From Segatella copri (GTDB lineage: Bacteria > Bacteroidota > Bacteroidia > Bacteroidales > Bacteroidaceae), in assembly GCF_026015295.1 (NCBI RefSeq), contig NZ_JAPDUW010000001.1, positions 372,001 to 436,000 of the forward strand: a DNA stretch of 64,000 bases, written 5' to 3'. How positions within the stretch are numbered: the first letter of the stretch is position 1; every line of letters begins with the position of its first letter. Below the pieces are notes generated by a model. It worked only from the letters and a program-made list of their open reading frames with translations. It searched no databases and was not told the origin of the DNA. This document shows, piece by piece, positions 1-7,731 of this stretch. The translations under genes were made by a program, and so were the position numbers.

Positions 1-596
1 TACAGACTCCAAAGACCGAGATTGATTTGGCTGCCAAGGATTCTTACGACATCACCCGTCTGAAAGATAATGCGAAGAACCGTCTGATGGCAGAGGTTCA
101 TTTCTACGATCCTTATATATTTACCTTGATGGACAAAGATGCCGATTGGGGCAAGGTGGCACTCTATTGGAAGGGACATGCGCCTGCCGATGACCAGGGA
201 CGAACCGTAAACACCATCTGGTATGATAATAAGAACGTGGATGCCTACCAGCATATCACCAATCAGGTGATGAAGATGAAACAGAAGTTTGTAGATCTGG
301 GCTATCCGGTAGTCATCGGCGAATATGGTGCCAACCGTAAGGATGCCTCTCTCTTCGGTGGTAATCAGGAGAAGCATAATGAGAGTATGATGGCATGGTA
401 TGGTGCTGTGACTGCCGAAATGATGAAGGCAGGACTTATCCCATACGTCTGGGATATCAATGTGCAGCCTCTTCCTCACATGACCATCTTCGACAGAAAA
501 AAGCAGGTAGTTTCCGACTCCTATATATTTAAAGGTGTGATGCAGGGAGCAGCCGAAGGGATGGAAGATTACCTGAAAATCTATCCGAAACCTTAG
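1..596 (+). CDS. GH5 family glycoside hydrolase, C-terminal part (5' end outside window)
   Basis: The reading frame is open from the first bases of the window, so the start lies upstream; a TTG at 27 is only an internal codon. The visible part is the second half of a GH5 (clan GH-A) barrel: VHFYDP (strand 6 His/Tyr region), then VVIGEYGA, whose Glu at bases 321-323 fits the catalytic nucleophile, then a conserved Trp-Asp in VWDIN near the end. It probably cuts beta-1,4-glucan, xyloglucan or glucomannan, and it is read with the mannan locus that follows. The subfamily cannot be fixed from this fragment. A hairpin terminator follows at 651. Confidence 0.85.
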   Translation, partial: QTPKTEIDLAAKDSYDITRLKDNAKNRLMAEVHFYDPYIFTLMDKDADWGKVALYWKGHAPADDQGRTVNTIWYDNKNVDAYQHITNQVMKMKQKFVDLGYPVVIGEYGANRKDASLFGGNQEKHNESMMAWYGAVTAEMMKAGLIPYVWDINVQPLPHMTIFDRKKQVVSDSYIFKGVMQGAAEGMEDYLKIYPKP

Positions 597-650
597 AAAA
601 AAGCAGAAAAAGCAATAATAAATAAGCATAGTTTAGATTTATATGTAGAA

Positions 651-682
651 AGGGCAAAAAAGTATCATGCTTTTTTGCCCTT
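651..682 (+). terminator. Intrinsic terminator after the GH5 gene
   Basis: An 11-bp inverted repeat (AGGGCAAAAAA with TTTTTTGCCCT) around a 9-base loop lies 55 bases after the GH5 stop codon. The 3' arm itself supplies the T run. Confidence 0.75.
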
Positions 683-688
683 ATTTAG

Positions 689-696
689 TATCTTTG
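689..696 (+). promoter_or_regulatory. Bacteroidota -7 promoter element for the GH5_7 mannanase gene
   Basis: TATCTTTG followed by CAACC matches the TAnnTTTG -7 consensus of the Bacteroidota primary sigma factor. It lies 43 bases before the ATG at 739. Confidence 0.7.
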
Positions 697-738
697 CAAC
701 CGAAAATGAATCTTTAAACTGTAAACTTAAATAAATAA

Positions 739-2022
739 ATGAAGAAGATATTTGTTTTTTTGATGATGGCGTTGGCTACATGCAATATCTCAGCGAAGTC
801 GAACTTTGTGCAGGTGAAGGACGGACATTTCGTTCGTGATGGTAAACCTTATTATTATGTAGGTACCAATTTCTGGTATGGAGCAATCCTCGGTTCAGAA
901 GGACAGGGCGGCAACCGTGAGCGTCTCTGTAGGGAACTCGATAAGATGAAGGAGATGGGCATTGATAATCTCCGCATCCTGGTGGGCTCTGATGGAAAGC
1001 GAGAAGTGAAGACCAAGGTTGAGCCGACGCTGCAGGAAGCTCCGGGCATTTATAACGATACAATTCTTGCCGGTCTCGACTATCTGCTGATGGAGATGGG
1101 CAAACGCAAGATGCTGGCCGTGCTCTATCTGAACAATTCCTGGGAATGGAGTGGCGGTTATGGCTATTACCTGGAGCAGGCTGGTTTGGGTCAGGCTCCC
1201 CGTCCTAACGAAGATGGATATCCTGCCTTCATGAACTTCGTTGCCAAATATGCATCCTGCGAAAAGGCGCATCAGCTATTCTATGATTATGTGAAATTCA
1301 TACTTACGAGAACCAACAGATATACAAAGAAGAAGTATAAGGATGACCCGGCCATCATGTCATGGCAGATAGGTAATGAGCCTCGTGCTTTCAGCAAAGA
1401 GCAGTTGCCTGCTTTCGAAAAGTGGCTGGGTGAAGCGAGCAAGCTGATCCGTTCGCTCGATAAGAATCATCTGATTTCTATCGGTAGCGAAGGCAAATGG
1501 GGATGTGAAGGAGAACTGAACTGTTGGGAACGGATCTGTGCCGACAAGAATGTGGATTATTGCAACATTCATCTTTGGCCATACAACTGGAGTTGGGCGA
1601 GAAAAGACCATTTGCAGGAAGATTTGGGAATCTCCTGCAAGAACACAAAGGAGTATATTGATGAACATCTTGAGGTATGCGGACGTATCAGGAAGCCATT
1701 GGTGATGGAGGAGTTCGGCTATCCTCGTGATGGTTTCTCTTTCTCAACTTCTTCTACAACAGAAGCACGTGATGGATATTATAAGTATGTGTTCAGTCTT
1801 GTTGGCGACAATGCTGCATCCGGCGGTTACTTTGCCGGTTGTAACTTCTGGGGATGGGGCGGTTTTGCCAATCCTAAGCATGAGCAGTGGCAGGTAGGTG
1901 ATGACTACACCGGTGATCCTGCTCAGGAAGCGCAAGGTCTGAACTCCGTTTTCTCTACCGATAAATCTACATTGGATGTAGTAAAGACGCAGGTAGACAG
2001 AATGAAGAAGATTGGTAAGTAA
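739..2022 (+). CDS. Secreted GH5_7-type endo-beta-1,4-mannanase
   Basis: A 427-residue protein with a signal peptide (about 1-19) and one GH5 barrel. WQIGNEPRAF (209-218) carries the acid/base Glu214, and LVMEEFGYPR (321-330) carries the nucleophile Glu325. The NEPR and EEFG contexts, together with the N-terminal GTNFWYG motif, are those of GH5_7 mannanases. It should cut internal mannan linkages outside the cytoplasm. It has its own promoter and terminator and is transcribed away from the SusC operon. No separate carbohydrate-binding module is visible. Length is normal for a single-domain enzyme. Confidence 0.9.
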   Translation: MKKIFVFLMMALATCNISAKSNFVQVKDGHFVRDGKPYYYVGTNFWYGAILGSEGQGGNRERLCRELDKMKEMGIDNLRILVGSDGKREVKTKVEPTLQEAPGIYNDTILAGLDYLLMEMGKRKMLAVLYLNNSWEWSGGYGYYLEQAGLGQAPRPNEDGYPAFMNFVAKYASCEKAHQLFYDYVKFILTRTNRYTKKKYKDDPAIMSWQIGNEPRAFSKEQLPAFEKWLGEASKLIRSLDKNHLISIGSEGKWGCEGELNCWERICADKNVDYCNIHLWPYNWSWARKDHLQEDLGISCKNTKEYIDEHLEVCGRIRKPLVMEEFGYPRDGFSFSTSSTTEARDGYYKYVFSLVGDNAASGGYFAGCNFWGWGGFANPKHEQWQVGDDYTGDPAQEAQGLNSVFSTDKSTLDVVKTQVDRMKKIGK

Positions 2023-2054
2023 TAAGCTTGGTGAAATTGTTGGTTGTTTTAGGA

Positions 2055-2088
2055 GGGTGTGCCATCAGGTCATGGTGCACCCTTTTTT
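2055..2088 (+). terminator. Intrinsic terminator after the GH5_7 gene
   Basis: GGGTGTGCCAT pairs with ATGGTGCACCC (two wobble pairs) around a short loop and is followed by TTTTTT, 32 bases after the stop codon. Confidence 0.85.
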
Positions 2089-2200
2089 GTTTGACTTTTT
2101 ATAATAATACTTTTATGTTTTTTTCGTAAAAGAATTGCCATAATCTGCCATATATTGCCATAAAAATAGCGATACTCAGGCGTTTTTGGTGTTCCCGAAA

Positions 2201-2420
2201 TTGCGTCCCGACGTAGCATCTTGTACGTCCCGACGCAGTAACAGATGCGTCCCGACGCAGTGCCAGATACGTCGCGACGTAATTTTAGATACATCCTGCC
2301 CAGAATCAAGTGAGCCTCATTTGAACTCCAGATAAGCCTCCTTTGCATATCAAGTAAGCCCCTTTTGAAGTTAAGGTGAGCCTCACTTAAACATTACGTA
2401 AGCCTCACTTGAAACGTGGG
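2201..2420. repeat. 22-bp periodic array, island 1 (10 units)
   Basis: Ten consecutive units step by exactly 22 bp. The first four share a CGTCSCGACG core (units at 2201, 2223, 2245, 2267). The unit at 2289 is transitional. The last five share a (T/A)AGCCTC..TT core (2311, 2333, 2355, 2377, 2399). The phase does not break where the motif changes. There is no convincing reading frame through it. It lies between the terminator at 2055 and the promoter at 2522, in a 579-base gap. Confidence 0.85.
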
Positions 2421-2521
2421 AACCATAGGAATATTGGCTATAAAAATAGTTTATTTTATACTTTGATAAAATAGTATCAGAATTAGATAACAAAGTATCA
2501 TTTGTTTCGCTACTTTTGTTG

Positions 2522-2529
2522 TAACTTTG
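2522..2529 (+). promoter_or_regulatory. -7 promoter element for the secreted protein gene at 2602
   Basis: TAACTTTG followed by CATC fits TAnnTTTG and lies 72 bases before the ATG at 2602. A TTG about 20 bases upstream could serve as the -33 element. Confidence 0.75.
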
Positions 2530-2601
2530 CATCGACAAGAACCAATTAATGTATTGATTCTAAAAACAATATTTAAACCTATAAAAAAAAATTAAAAGCT
2601 T

Positions 2602-3648
2602 ATGAAAAAGTTTTTTACACTAGTATTTGGCGTATTGTTCGCCATGTGTGCTAATGCGGTGACATCAGATATTGGTGCACCTAGTAACAACATTAAGGAT
2701 GAGAAGGCAAATCAGGTGTTCTTCAATCCTGAGACTAACGTTATTTCTTTCTACAAGCAGTGGGATTATCGCCCAGGTTGGTGGATTGGAGGTAAGGATT
2801 ACTCTGAATTTGATGAGTTCGTACTTGAGTTGGATAATCCGAGCAAGTTGAAAATACAGATTGTTTTAGAGTATACTGATACATATACTAAAGATGATAA
2901 AACTATAAATTATAATACAACTGCTCAAGGCGATGGCGATAAGATTGTCTTGCCTTTGGATGCAGATCACAAGTCTTCTGTTCGTCAAATTTATTTGCAG
3001 TATACAGGTTCAGACGCTACAGCTGATGCTCCGAAGACAGCAACATTTAAGAAAGCTTATATGAATGCTGATGTTAAGGGTACTTCTACTGTCTTGTTCG
3101 AAGGTGAGCAGGCTTTCGATGCATGGAGTGCTCAAGTTCTTATAGATAAGGATAAGTTTGTCAATGTTAAGGCAGGTGATAAGATTATTGTTACAGGAAA
3201 GAAAGGTGCATTTAAGTCAGATCAAGGTTGGCAAGAATCTTATGGCGGTCAGATTTACTTGAAGACAAAGCGTGCAGGATGGAGTAGTTTAGGTGACAAT
3301 TTTGTAATGACAGATGTTTCTGCTCAGTATATCTTCAAGATTACTGATGATGAGATTACTATTCAGGAGGAGCAGGTTGATCCTAATGATGAAACCAAAA
3401 AGATTAAGGTTGACGTAAAGACTACCATCTTGAAGGAATTGCAGGAGTATGGCTTGGCTATTCAGGGTATGGCTTCCGTAATGACTAAAGTAGAATTGGT
3501 AACTTCTGGTGAGGCAACCAACATTTCTAACTCAGTAGTAGCTCCAGCTGCTAAGTCTGCTAAGATTTACAATCTCGCTGGTCAGCAGGTTAATGCATCT
3601 TATAAGGGTGTAGTAATCAAGAATGGTAAAAAGTACGTTCAGAAATAG
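2602..3648 (+). CDS. Secreted carbohydrate-binding-like protein with a C-terminal sorting-type tail
   Basis: A 348-residue protein with a clear signal peptide (about 1-19). Two beta-rich segments follow: about 25-155 (FFNPETNVISF, WWIGG, FDEFVLEL) and about 160-300. The second matches the C-terminal domain of the TIG protein at 7732-9735 by eye (F.NVKAGDKIIV, a GQI.LK stretch, then GLAIQG...TKVELV). The end (IYNLAGQQV..GVVIKNGKKYVQK) resembles Bacteroidota sorting or secretion tails common in Prevotella. No catalytic motif was seen. A glycan-binding role is inferred from the shared domain and the mannan locus. Unlike its neighbours it stands alone, with its own promoter and terminator. Confidence 0.7.
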   Translation: MKKFFTLVFGVLFAMCANAVTSDIGAPSNNIKDEKANQVFFNPETNVISFYKQWDYRPGWWIGGKDYSEFDEFVLELDNPSKLKIQIVLEYTDTYTKDDKTINYNTTAQGDGDKIVLPLDADHKSSVRQIYLQYTGSDATADAPKTATFKKAYMNADVKGTSTVLFEGEQAFDAWSAQVLIDKDKFVNVKAGDKIIVTGKKGAFKSDQGWQESYGGQIYLKTKRAGWSSLGDNFVMTDVSAQYIFKITDDEITIQEEQVDPNDETKKIKVDVKTTILKELQEYGLAIQGMASVMTKVELVTSGEATNISNSVVAPAAKSAKIYNLAGQQVNASYKGVVIKNGKKYVQK

Positions 3649-3680
3649 TATAGAGTTATATTTTTAGTTTGTTGAAAAGA

Positions 3681-3712
3681 AAAGAGAGGGTATGTGAATG
3701 CCCTCTCTTTTT
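3681..3712 (+). terminator. Intrinsic terminator after the secreted protein gene
   Basis: AAAGAGAGGG pairs perfectly with CCCTCTCTTT around a 10-base loop and is followed by TT. It may also stop the convergent minus-strand operon ending at 3737. Confidence 0.8.
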
Positions 3713-3736
3713 GATTTTATCCGTTTCGAACATTGA

Positions 3737-4801
3737 TTAATGTTCAAGATATAGTCCGTTTAGCTTTTCCAGGAAAACACAAACTTCATCATTTATCATT
3801 TCCATGAACCCATGAGTCTTCTTGTTCGATACACCAGGATATGGAGTATAGTAATGCTCCTCAATCGGTTCTCCCTGGTTTCTTCCAAACATCAGGTAAG
3901 CTATGTGATGCTGCTTGAGTACTGTAAGCAATGTCTCTGAAAAAATACTGGAATCACCAATAGATTCTACTCCTGTTGTCAGTCCGAAGGCATTGTTGTG
4001 GTCTTGGACAAAAGGCAGAGCCTGCTTCACAATCTCCTTGATGCTCTTCTGGTAGAGTGGGAGGTCGATGGCATTTTTTCTTTGCAGATATGTCACGTTG
4101 ATCACATCAATCTTGTTGTCCGGATAGCGATCCATCAGATTCTTGCCAGGCTGGTAGGTTTCAGAATAACTATAAACTACATTCGTTACATCCTCGTTAT
4201 CCAAGAGATCCTGTATCTTCTTGTAAAGACTGATATAGTCGTCTTTGCTGAGTTTACAGTACCATGTCTTACCGTCTATAGGAAGAAGATTGAGTACTAC
4301 AGGTGCTTTGATACCATAACCATCTTGCAGTGTATCAAGATATTTGGCAACCTGTTTGGTATATTCCTCCAGCATATCATTATTGCCGTTATAATCAGGC
4401 ATTGTCCAGTTCATGATAAGTAAGCCTCCCTTGCGGAAGTGTTTCAGCACATCTTCCCGGATGGTCTTGAAAGGAACTCCATCTGCATTCTGCTGCTTTC
4501 CGCTCTCGATGCCGGCAAGTTCATAGCCATTGGTTGCCGGACGGTAACCGCAGAGTGCCTTCATGTCGCATCGGTCGCTGTCACATTGCCAGCGATTCCA
4601 GCCTATTCCGCTCAGGGTGCCGTACATCTGTCCGATGAGAGTTCCCTTGTTGGCGAAAGCCTTGATGTTGGTTTTCAGATTCTCTGTGCGGGTTGTGAGA
4701 CCGCTCATGGCAATCTCGTCATACGATTTCTTTTTCTTCTCACCGCATGAAGAGAAAGCCAGGAGGGCCGCGAACATCAATATAATATATTTGATTCTCA
4801 T
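3737..4801 (-). CDS. GH26-like lipoprotein without catalytic residues (probable pseudoenzyme)
   Basis: A 354-residue protein with a lipoprotein signal (Cys19). Along its length it follows the active GH26 at 18336: GTLIGQMYG for GIMLGHQDD, LIMNWTMPDYNG for VTLSWHPWNPVTG, VTNVVYSYS for CNNIVWAWS, HIAYLMFGRNQGEP for LSYVLFWRNAWDKP. At the acid/base position the usual RPWHEMNG is NLLPIDGK (171-178), and at the nucleophile position LTETG is LTTGVES (274-280). The substrate-contacting His of the strand 4 HPW motif is also gone. Catalysis therefore looks lost while the fold is kept. It is the last gene of the SusC-led run and may act as a surface mannan-binding protein. Loss of function without a new role is the alternative. 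Confidence 0.8.
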   Translation of the reverse strand: MRIKYIILMFAALLAFSSCGEKKKKSYDEIAMSGLTTRTENLKTNIKAFANKGTLIGQMYGTLSGIGWNRWQCDSDRCDMKALCGYRPATNGYELAGIESGKQQNADGVPFKTIREDVLKHFRKGGLLIMNWTMPDYNGNNDMLEEYTKQVAKYLDTLQDGYGIKAPVVLNLLPIDGKTWYCKLSKDDYISLYKKIQDLLDNEDVTNVVYSYSETYQPGKNLMDRYPDNKIDVINVTYLQRKNAIDLPLYQKSIKEIVKQALPFVQDHNNAFGLTTGVESIGDSSIFSETLLTVLKQHHIAYLMFGRNQGEPIEEHYYTPYPGVSNKKTHGFMEMINDEVCVFLEKLNGLYLEH

Positions 4802-4807
4802 AATTTG

Positions 4808-7165
4808 TTATTCATTATAAGCCTTTTTCATTGCTTCCACTACTGTAGGGAGTGTCCACTGAGGAACCGTTCTGTCTTTTTCGCTGAAGATGCTCATCCA
4901 GTAGAAGGTCGCTACGCCGTATGCCTTTGCCTGCTTCACTATGTCGGCAGCCTGGTCGGCAGCAGCCTGAATCTCGCTGGCAGAACTGTTTTTGCTGACA
5001 CTCTTGCTTCCGTGAGTACCGTATTCACCGATGATGCAAGGAATGCCCTTGCTGATGAACTTGCTGTTTAGACGGGTGAACATATCAGCGATTTCCTTGC
5101 TGCAGGAAGCATCCCACTTGCCTTTGGCAAACCAATCCCATGGAGCATAGGTGTGAACTTCTACGGCGATATGTCCATCCACTTTGTCGGTAGGGATGAC
5201 GAGGTTGTTCAATACGTCGTCACCATTAGCTGCAGCATAGGTATTGATGATGAGGTTGCGGGTCTCGTTGTTGCCACCAGTGGCACGAACTGCATTCACG
5301 AAGCTTTGGGCATAACCATTCAAGCCCTTATAGCTGCTTGCGCTCTTTGGTGCATTCCAGGTGTTGTCGGCATCAAGCATCTCGTTGTAACCTTCGAAGA
5401 GCAGGTGCTGGTCGTAGTTTTTGAAACGGGTGGCAATCTGGGTCCATAGATACTCAAACTTCTCCTTGTTCTCCTTATAGTTGGCTTCATCAGCCTTGAT
5501 CCAGTGTTTCACATCCTCATCGTCTGCACCTGTATCATGGTGAACATTCAGGATGCAGTACATACCGTTATCAATCACGTAATCAACGATTTCCTGTATT
5601 CTGTTCATCCAAGCCTCATCTACCGTTCCGTCAGCCTTCATGTGCTGGAACCAGGTTACAGGGATGCGGACGGAATTAAAACCGTTCTTCTTCAGGAAAT
5701 CTACCATCGGTTTGGTCGTTGGCTCCTGTCCCCAAGCTTTCTCGAAATCAGTAACAGAATTGCTGTTCATGTTCATCCACATGGCTACCACATCTGTGCA
5801 GTTGCCGAAATTGGTACCGATGCCCATGTTCTTCACAGCATCTACTGCGCTTTCTTCAACGTAGTTGGCGTTCAGGTTTACCTGGTCGCGGGTAATCACG
5901 TTCTTGCTGTTCATAGCTGCTTTCCACCAGTCGTTGGATGGCATGTTGCTTCCATACCAAGGCATGAAGAAGCTCCATTTAGCACCAGCGTTCCATGCTT
6001 CATCAATGTCAGCTGTAGCAGTCTTGTTATCGATGTTAGTACCACATTCAGCCAGAGCTACGAGCTTGCCAGGATAGCGTGCCTGAATCTCCTTGAACTC
6101 CTGAGCCTGCTTGGCAGCATCATAACCGTAGAGGTCGCGACCGATGATATCTACATACTTATCGCCAGGATACCAGTCGGCATCATTGTTATAGGTATTG
6201 GCATCACCATTGTAATTCTGTGTGGTCCAAGCCCAAATCAGGTTGTGGATTCCCTTGTTCTGGAAGTAATCAAACATGGTCTGCCAAAGCTTTTTGTAAG
6301 TTTTGGCACCATCATATCCCCACCAGAACCAGGATTTGCCCCAGCTGGCACCTGATTTCAGACAGGCATTACCGGCAGCCTCATGGAAAGGACGCCAAAC
6401 GGCAACAACGCCTGCATCCTGCAACTTCTGCAGAACTTCCACCACCTTGTCCATCTCCTGATAGAACCATTTGTTCTCCCAAGAGCCAGCAGTAAATACG
6501 TTGGCTGCTTTGAAGGATGTTTCTGATGGGGTGCAGGTCACACCGCTACCATCTGTTCCTGGAACTGTGCTTTCTGTCTTAGGCACGTTGAAGTGCCACA
6601 TCAGCGATACCAGTCCGCCCTGGTCTGCCCAGTTGGTTACAGGAGTGATGTCGTTGTAGTTGATCCATCCGTTGGAACCCTGCTTAGGAACATAGATATG
6701 GATGAAATCATAGCAGTTGATGGCTGGATATTTACCTGTAGCCTGATAAATCTTATCTGCCTCTTGGGTGTTCCAATTGACGTTGGCGATGACCGAAGAG
6801 ATGGTCTTGCTGCCATAATTCAGCTGCAGATATTTGTAGAGACGCTTGGTTTTCTCAGTAGCTGCTGGGTCTGCAAGATTCACATCGCCTACTTCGCTTT
6901 CGTGATAGATAGAGAAGGAGATATTGTTGATGTCGTTGATGTCGTAGGTTTCCCAGGCTCCGAAATCTTCCAGTCCTTTGAGATAGATTTCCAGTTGGTT
7001 GCTGGCATTGTGCTTCATGCTGCTGATGGCGTTGGTTTCGCCCGTCAGATTCCATTCAGCTTGCTTTCCTTCTGAATTGTTGATGGTAATTTTGTCACCA
7101 TCGGTCTGTGCCAAGGCAGTGAATGAAATCATTACTGCCAGGAGTGAGAGTAATATCTTTTTCAT
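4808..7165 (-). CDS. Bifunctional secreted GH26-GH5 enzyme
   Basis: A 785-residue protein with a signal peptide (1-19) and a small N-terminal beta module (about 22-90). A GH26 domain follows (about 100-425): VWRPFHEAAGN puts the acid/base at Glu262, LVALAECGTN puts the nucleophile at Glu373, and WFWWG is intact. The last part is a GH5 barrel (about 445-785): LFEGYNEM puts the acid/base at Glu595 and IIGEYGTHG the nucleophile at Glu714. HEAAG rather than HEMNG occurs in some GH26 mannanases. GH26 implies mannanase activity; the GH5 half could be a second mannanase or a glucanase for glucomannan. Its start overlaps the stop of the upstream gene by 4 bases, suggesting translational coupling. Confidence 0.9.
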   Translation of the reverse strand: MKKILLSLLAVMISFTALAQTDGDKITINNSEGKQAEWNLTGETNAISSMKHNASNQLEIYLKGLEDFGAWETYDINDINNISFSIYHESEVGDVNLADPAATEKTKRLYKYLQLNYGSKTISSVIANVNWNTQEADKIYQATGKYPAINCYDFIHIYVPKQGSNGWINYNDITPVTNWADQGGLVSLMWHFNVPKTESTVPGTDGSGVTCTPSETSFKAANVFTAGSWENKWFYQEMDKVVEVLQKLQDAGVVAVWRPFHEAAGNACLKSGASWGKSWFWWGYDGAKTYKKLWQTMFDYFQNKGIHNLIWAWTTQNYNGDANTYNNDADWYPGDKYVDIIGRDLYGYDAAKQAQEFKEIQARYPGKLVALAECGTNIDNKTATADIDEAWNAGAKWSFFMPWYGSNMPSNDWWKAAMNSKNVITRDQVNLNANYVEESAVDAVKNMGIGTNFGNCTDVVAMWMNMNSNSVTDFEKAWGQEPTTKPMVDFLKKNGFNSVRIPVTWFQHMKADGTVDEAWMNRIQEIVDYVIDNGMYCILNVHHDTGADDEDVKHWIKADEANYKENKEKFEYLWTQIATRFKNYDQHLLFEGYNEMLDADNTWNAPKSASSYKGLNGYAQSFVNAVRATGGNNETRNLIINTYAAANGDDVLNNLVIPTDKVDGHIAVEVHTYAPWDWFAKGKWDASCSKEIADMFTRLNSKFISKGIPCIIGEYGTHGSKSVSKNSSASEIQAAADQAADIVKQAKAYGVATFYWMSIFSEKDRTVPQWTLPTVVEAMKKAYNE

Positions 7166-7617
7166 TGTCTTGCTACTTTTAAGGATTTGTTATTGATTTT
7201 GATAATATAGACCCCATTTGTCAATTCACTGAGATTGATGATGGTCTTGTCGCCAACGGTGATAGGGGAGAGTTTGATGTTCTTCCCATCCAGTGCGAAG
7301 GCGCTTACCTTGTTGTTGGTACCGTCTACGATGATACGGTCACCTTCGAAGGCAAACTTGTTGTTGGTTTCTACCTGCTTGATGCCTGTCGTTGTACCAT
7401 AAGTGAAGGTGGAAACCTTCCATAGTTCGTAACTGGCAGTAGTAGCTGTAGATTTTACAGTCATCTTATCATTTCCGAAGGTTACTTCCGGTAGAGTGCT
7501 CAGTGCAAACTCTATCTTGCTACCATCGTTGAATGATACGAACAGCGACTTGCCGTCTGCAGCTTTGGCAGAGATGCAGCTCAGAGCTATCAGTAAGGAT
7601 AATGCTATTTTCTTCAT
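7162..7617 (-). CDS. Small secreted protein: N-terminal beta module plus sorting-type tail
   Basis: A 151-residue protein with a signal peptide (about 1-19). Residues 22-75 (LFVSFNDGSKIEFAL...ELWKVSTFTYG) resemble the N-terminal module of the GH26-GH5 enzyme encoded directly downstream (ITINNSEGKQAEWNL...YDINDINNISF). The end (ALDGKNIKL...LTNGVYIIKINNKSLKVARQ) looks like a type IX type A sorting domain. There is no catalytic domain. It is the first gene behind an internal promoter and overlaps the next start by 4 bases. Function unknown; a surface partner or scaffold of the enzyme is a guess. Confidence 0.7.
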   Translation of the reverse strand: MKKIALSLLIALSCISAKAADGKSLFVSFNDGSKIEFALSTLPEVTFGNDKMTVKSTATTASYELWKVSTFTYGTTTGIKQVETNNKFAFEGDRIIVDGTNNKVSAFALDGKNIKLSPITVGDKTIINLSELTNGVYIIKINNKSLKVARQ

Positions 7618-7650
7618 ATCGGGTTGATGTTTTGGTTTTAATTAAAAATG

Positions 7651-7683
7651 TGGCGCAGTTGATATAACTACGCCACAAATTTA
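7651..7683 (-). promoter_or_regulatory. Internal promoter with a 5' hairpin for the mannanase sub-operon
   Basis: On the minus strand TAAATTTG (7676-7683) fits the -7 consensus. Right after it, where transcription should start, lies a hairpin: TGGCGCAGTT and AACTACGCCA (9 of 10 pairs) at 7651-7675. It lets the 7617/7165/4801 genes be expressed apart from SusCD. The 5' stem could stabilise the message. Confidence 0.6.
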
Positions 7684-7731
7684 CGAATTATATTTCACAT
7701 AAATGCTTTTTTTATGTTAAATATATCTATC

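Noticed and set aside
2070..2348. 92-codon minus-strand frame
   Set aside because: Runs through the terminator and the 22-bp array; no signal, no family, repeats give it a false open frame.
5504..6355. 283-codon plus-strand frame
   Set aside because: Antisense shadow of the GH26-GH5 gene, which has clear catalytic motifs on the other strand.
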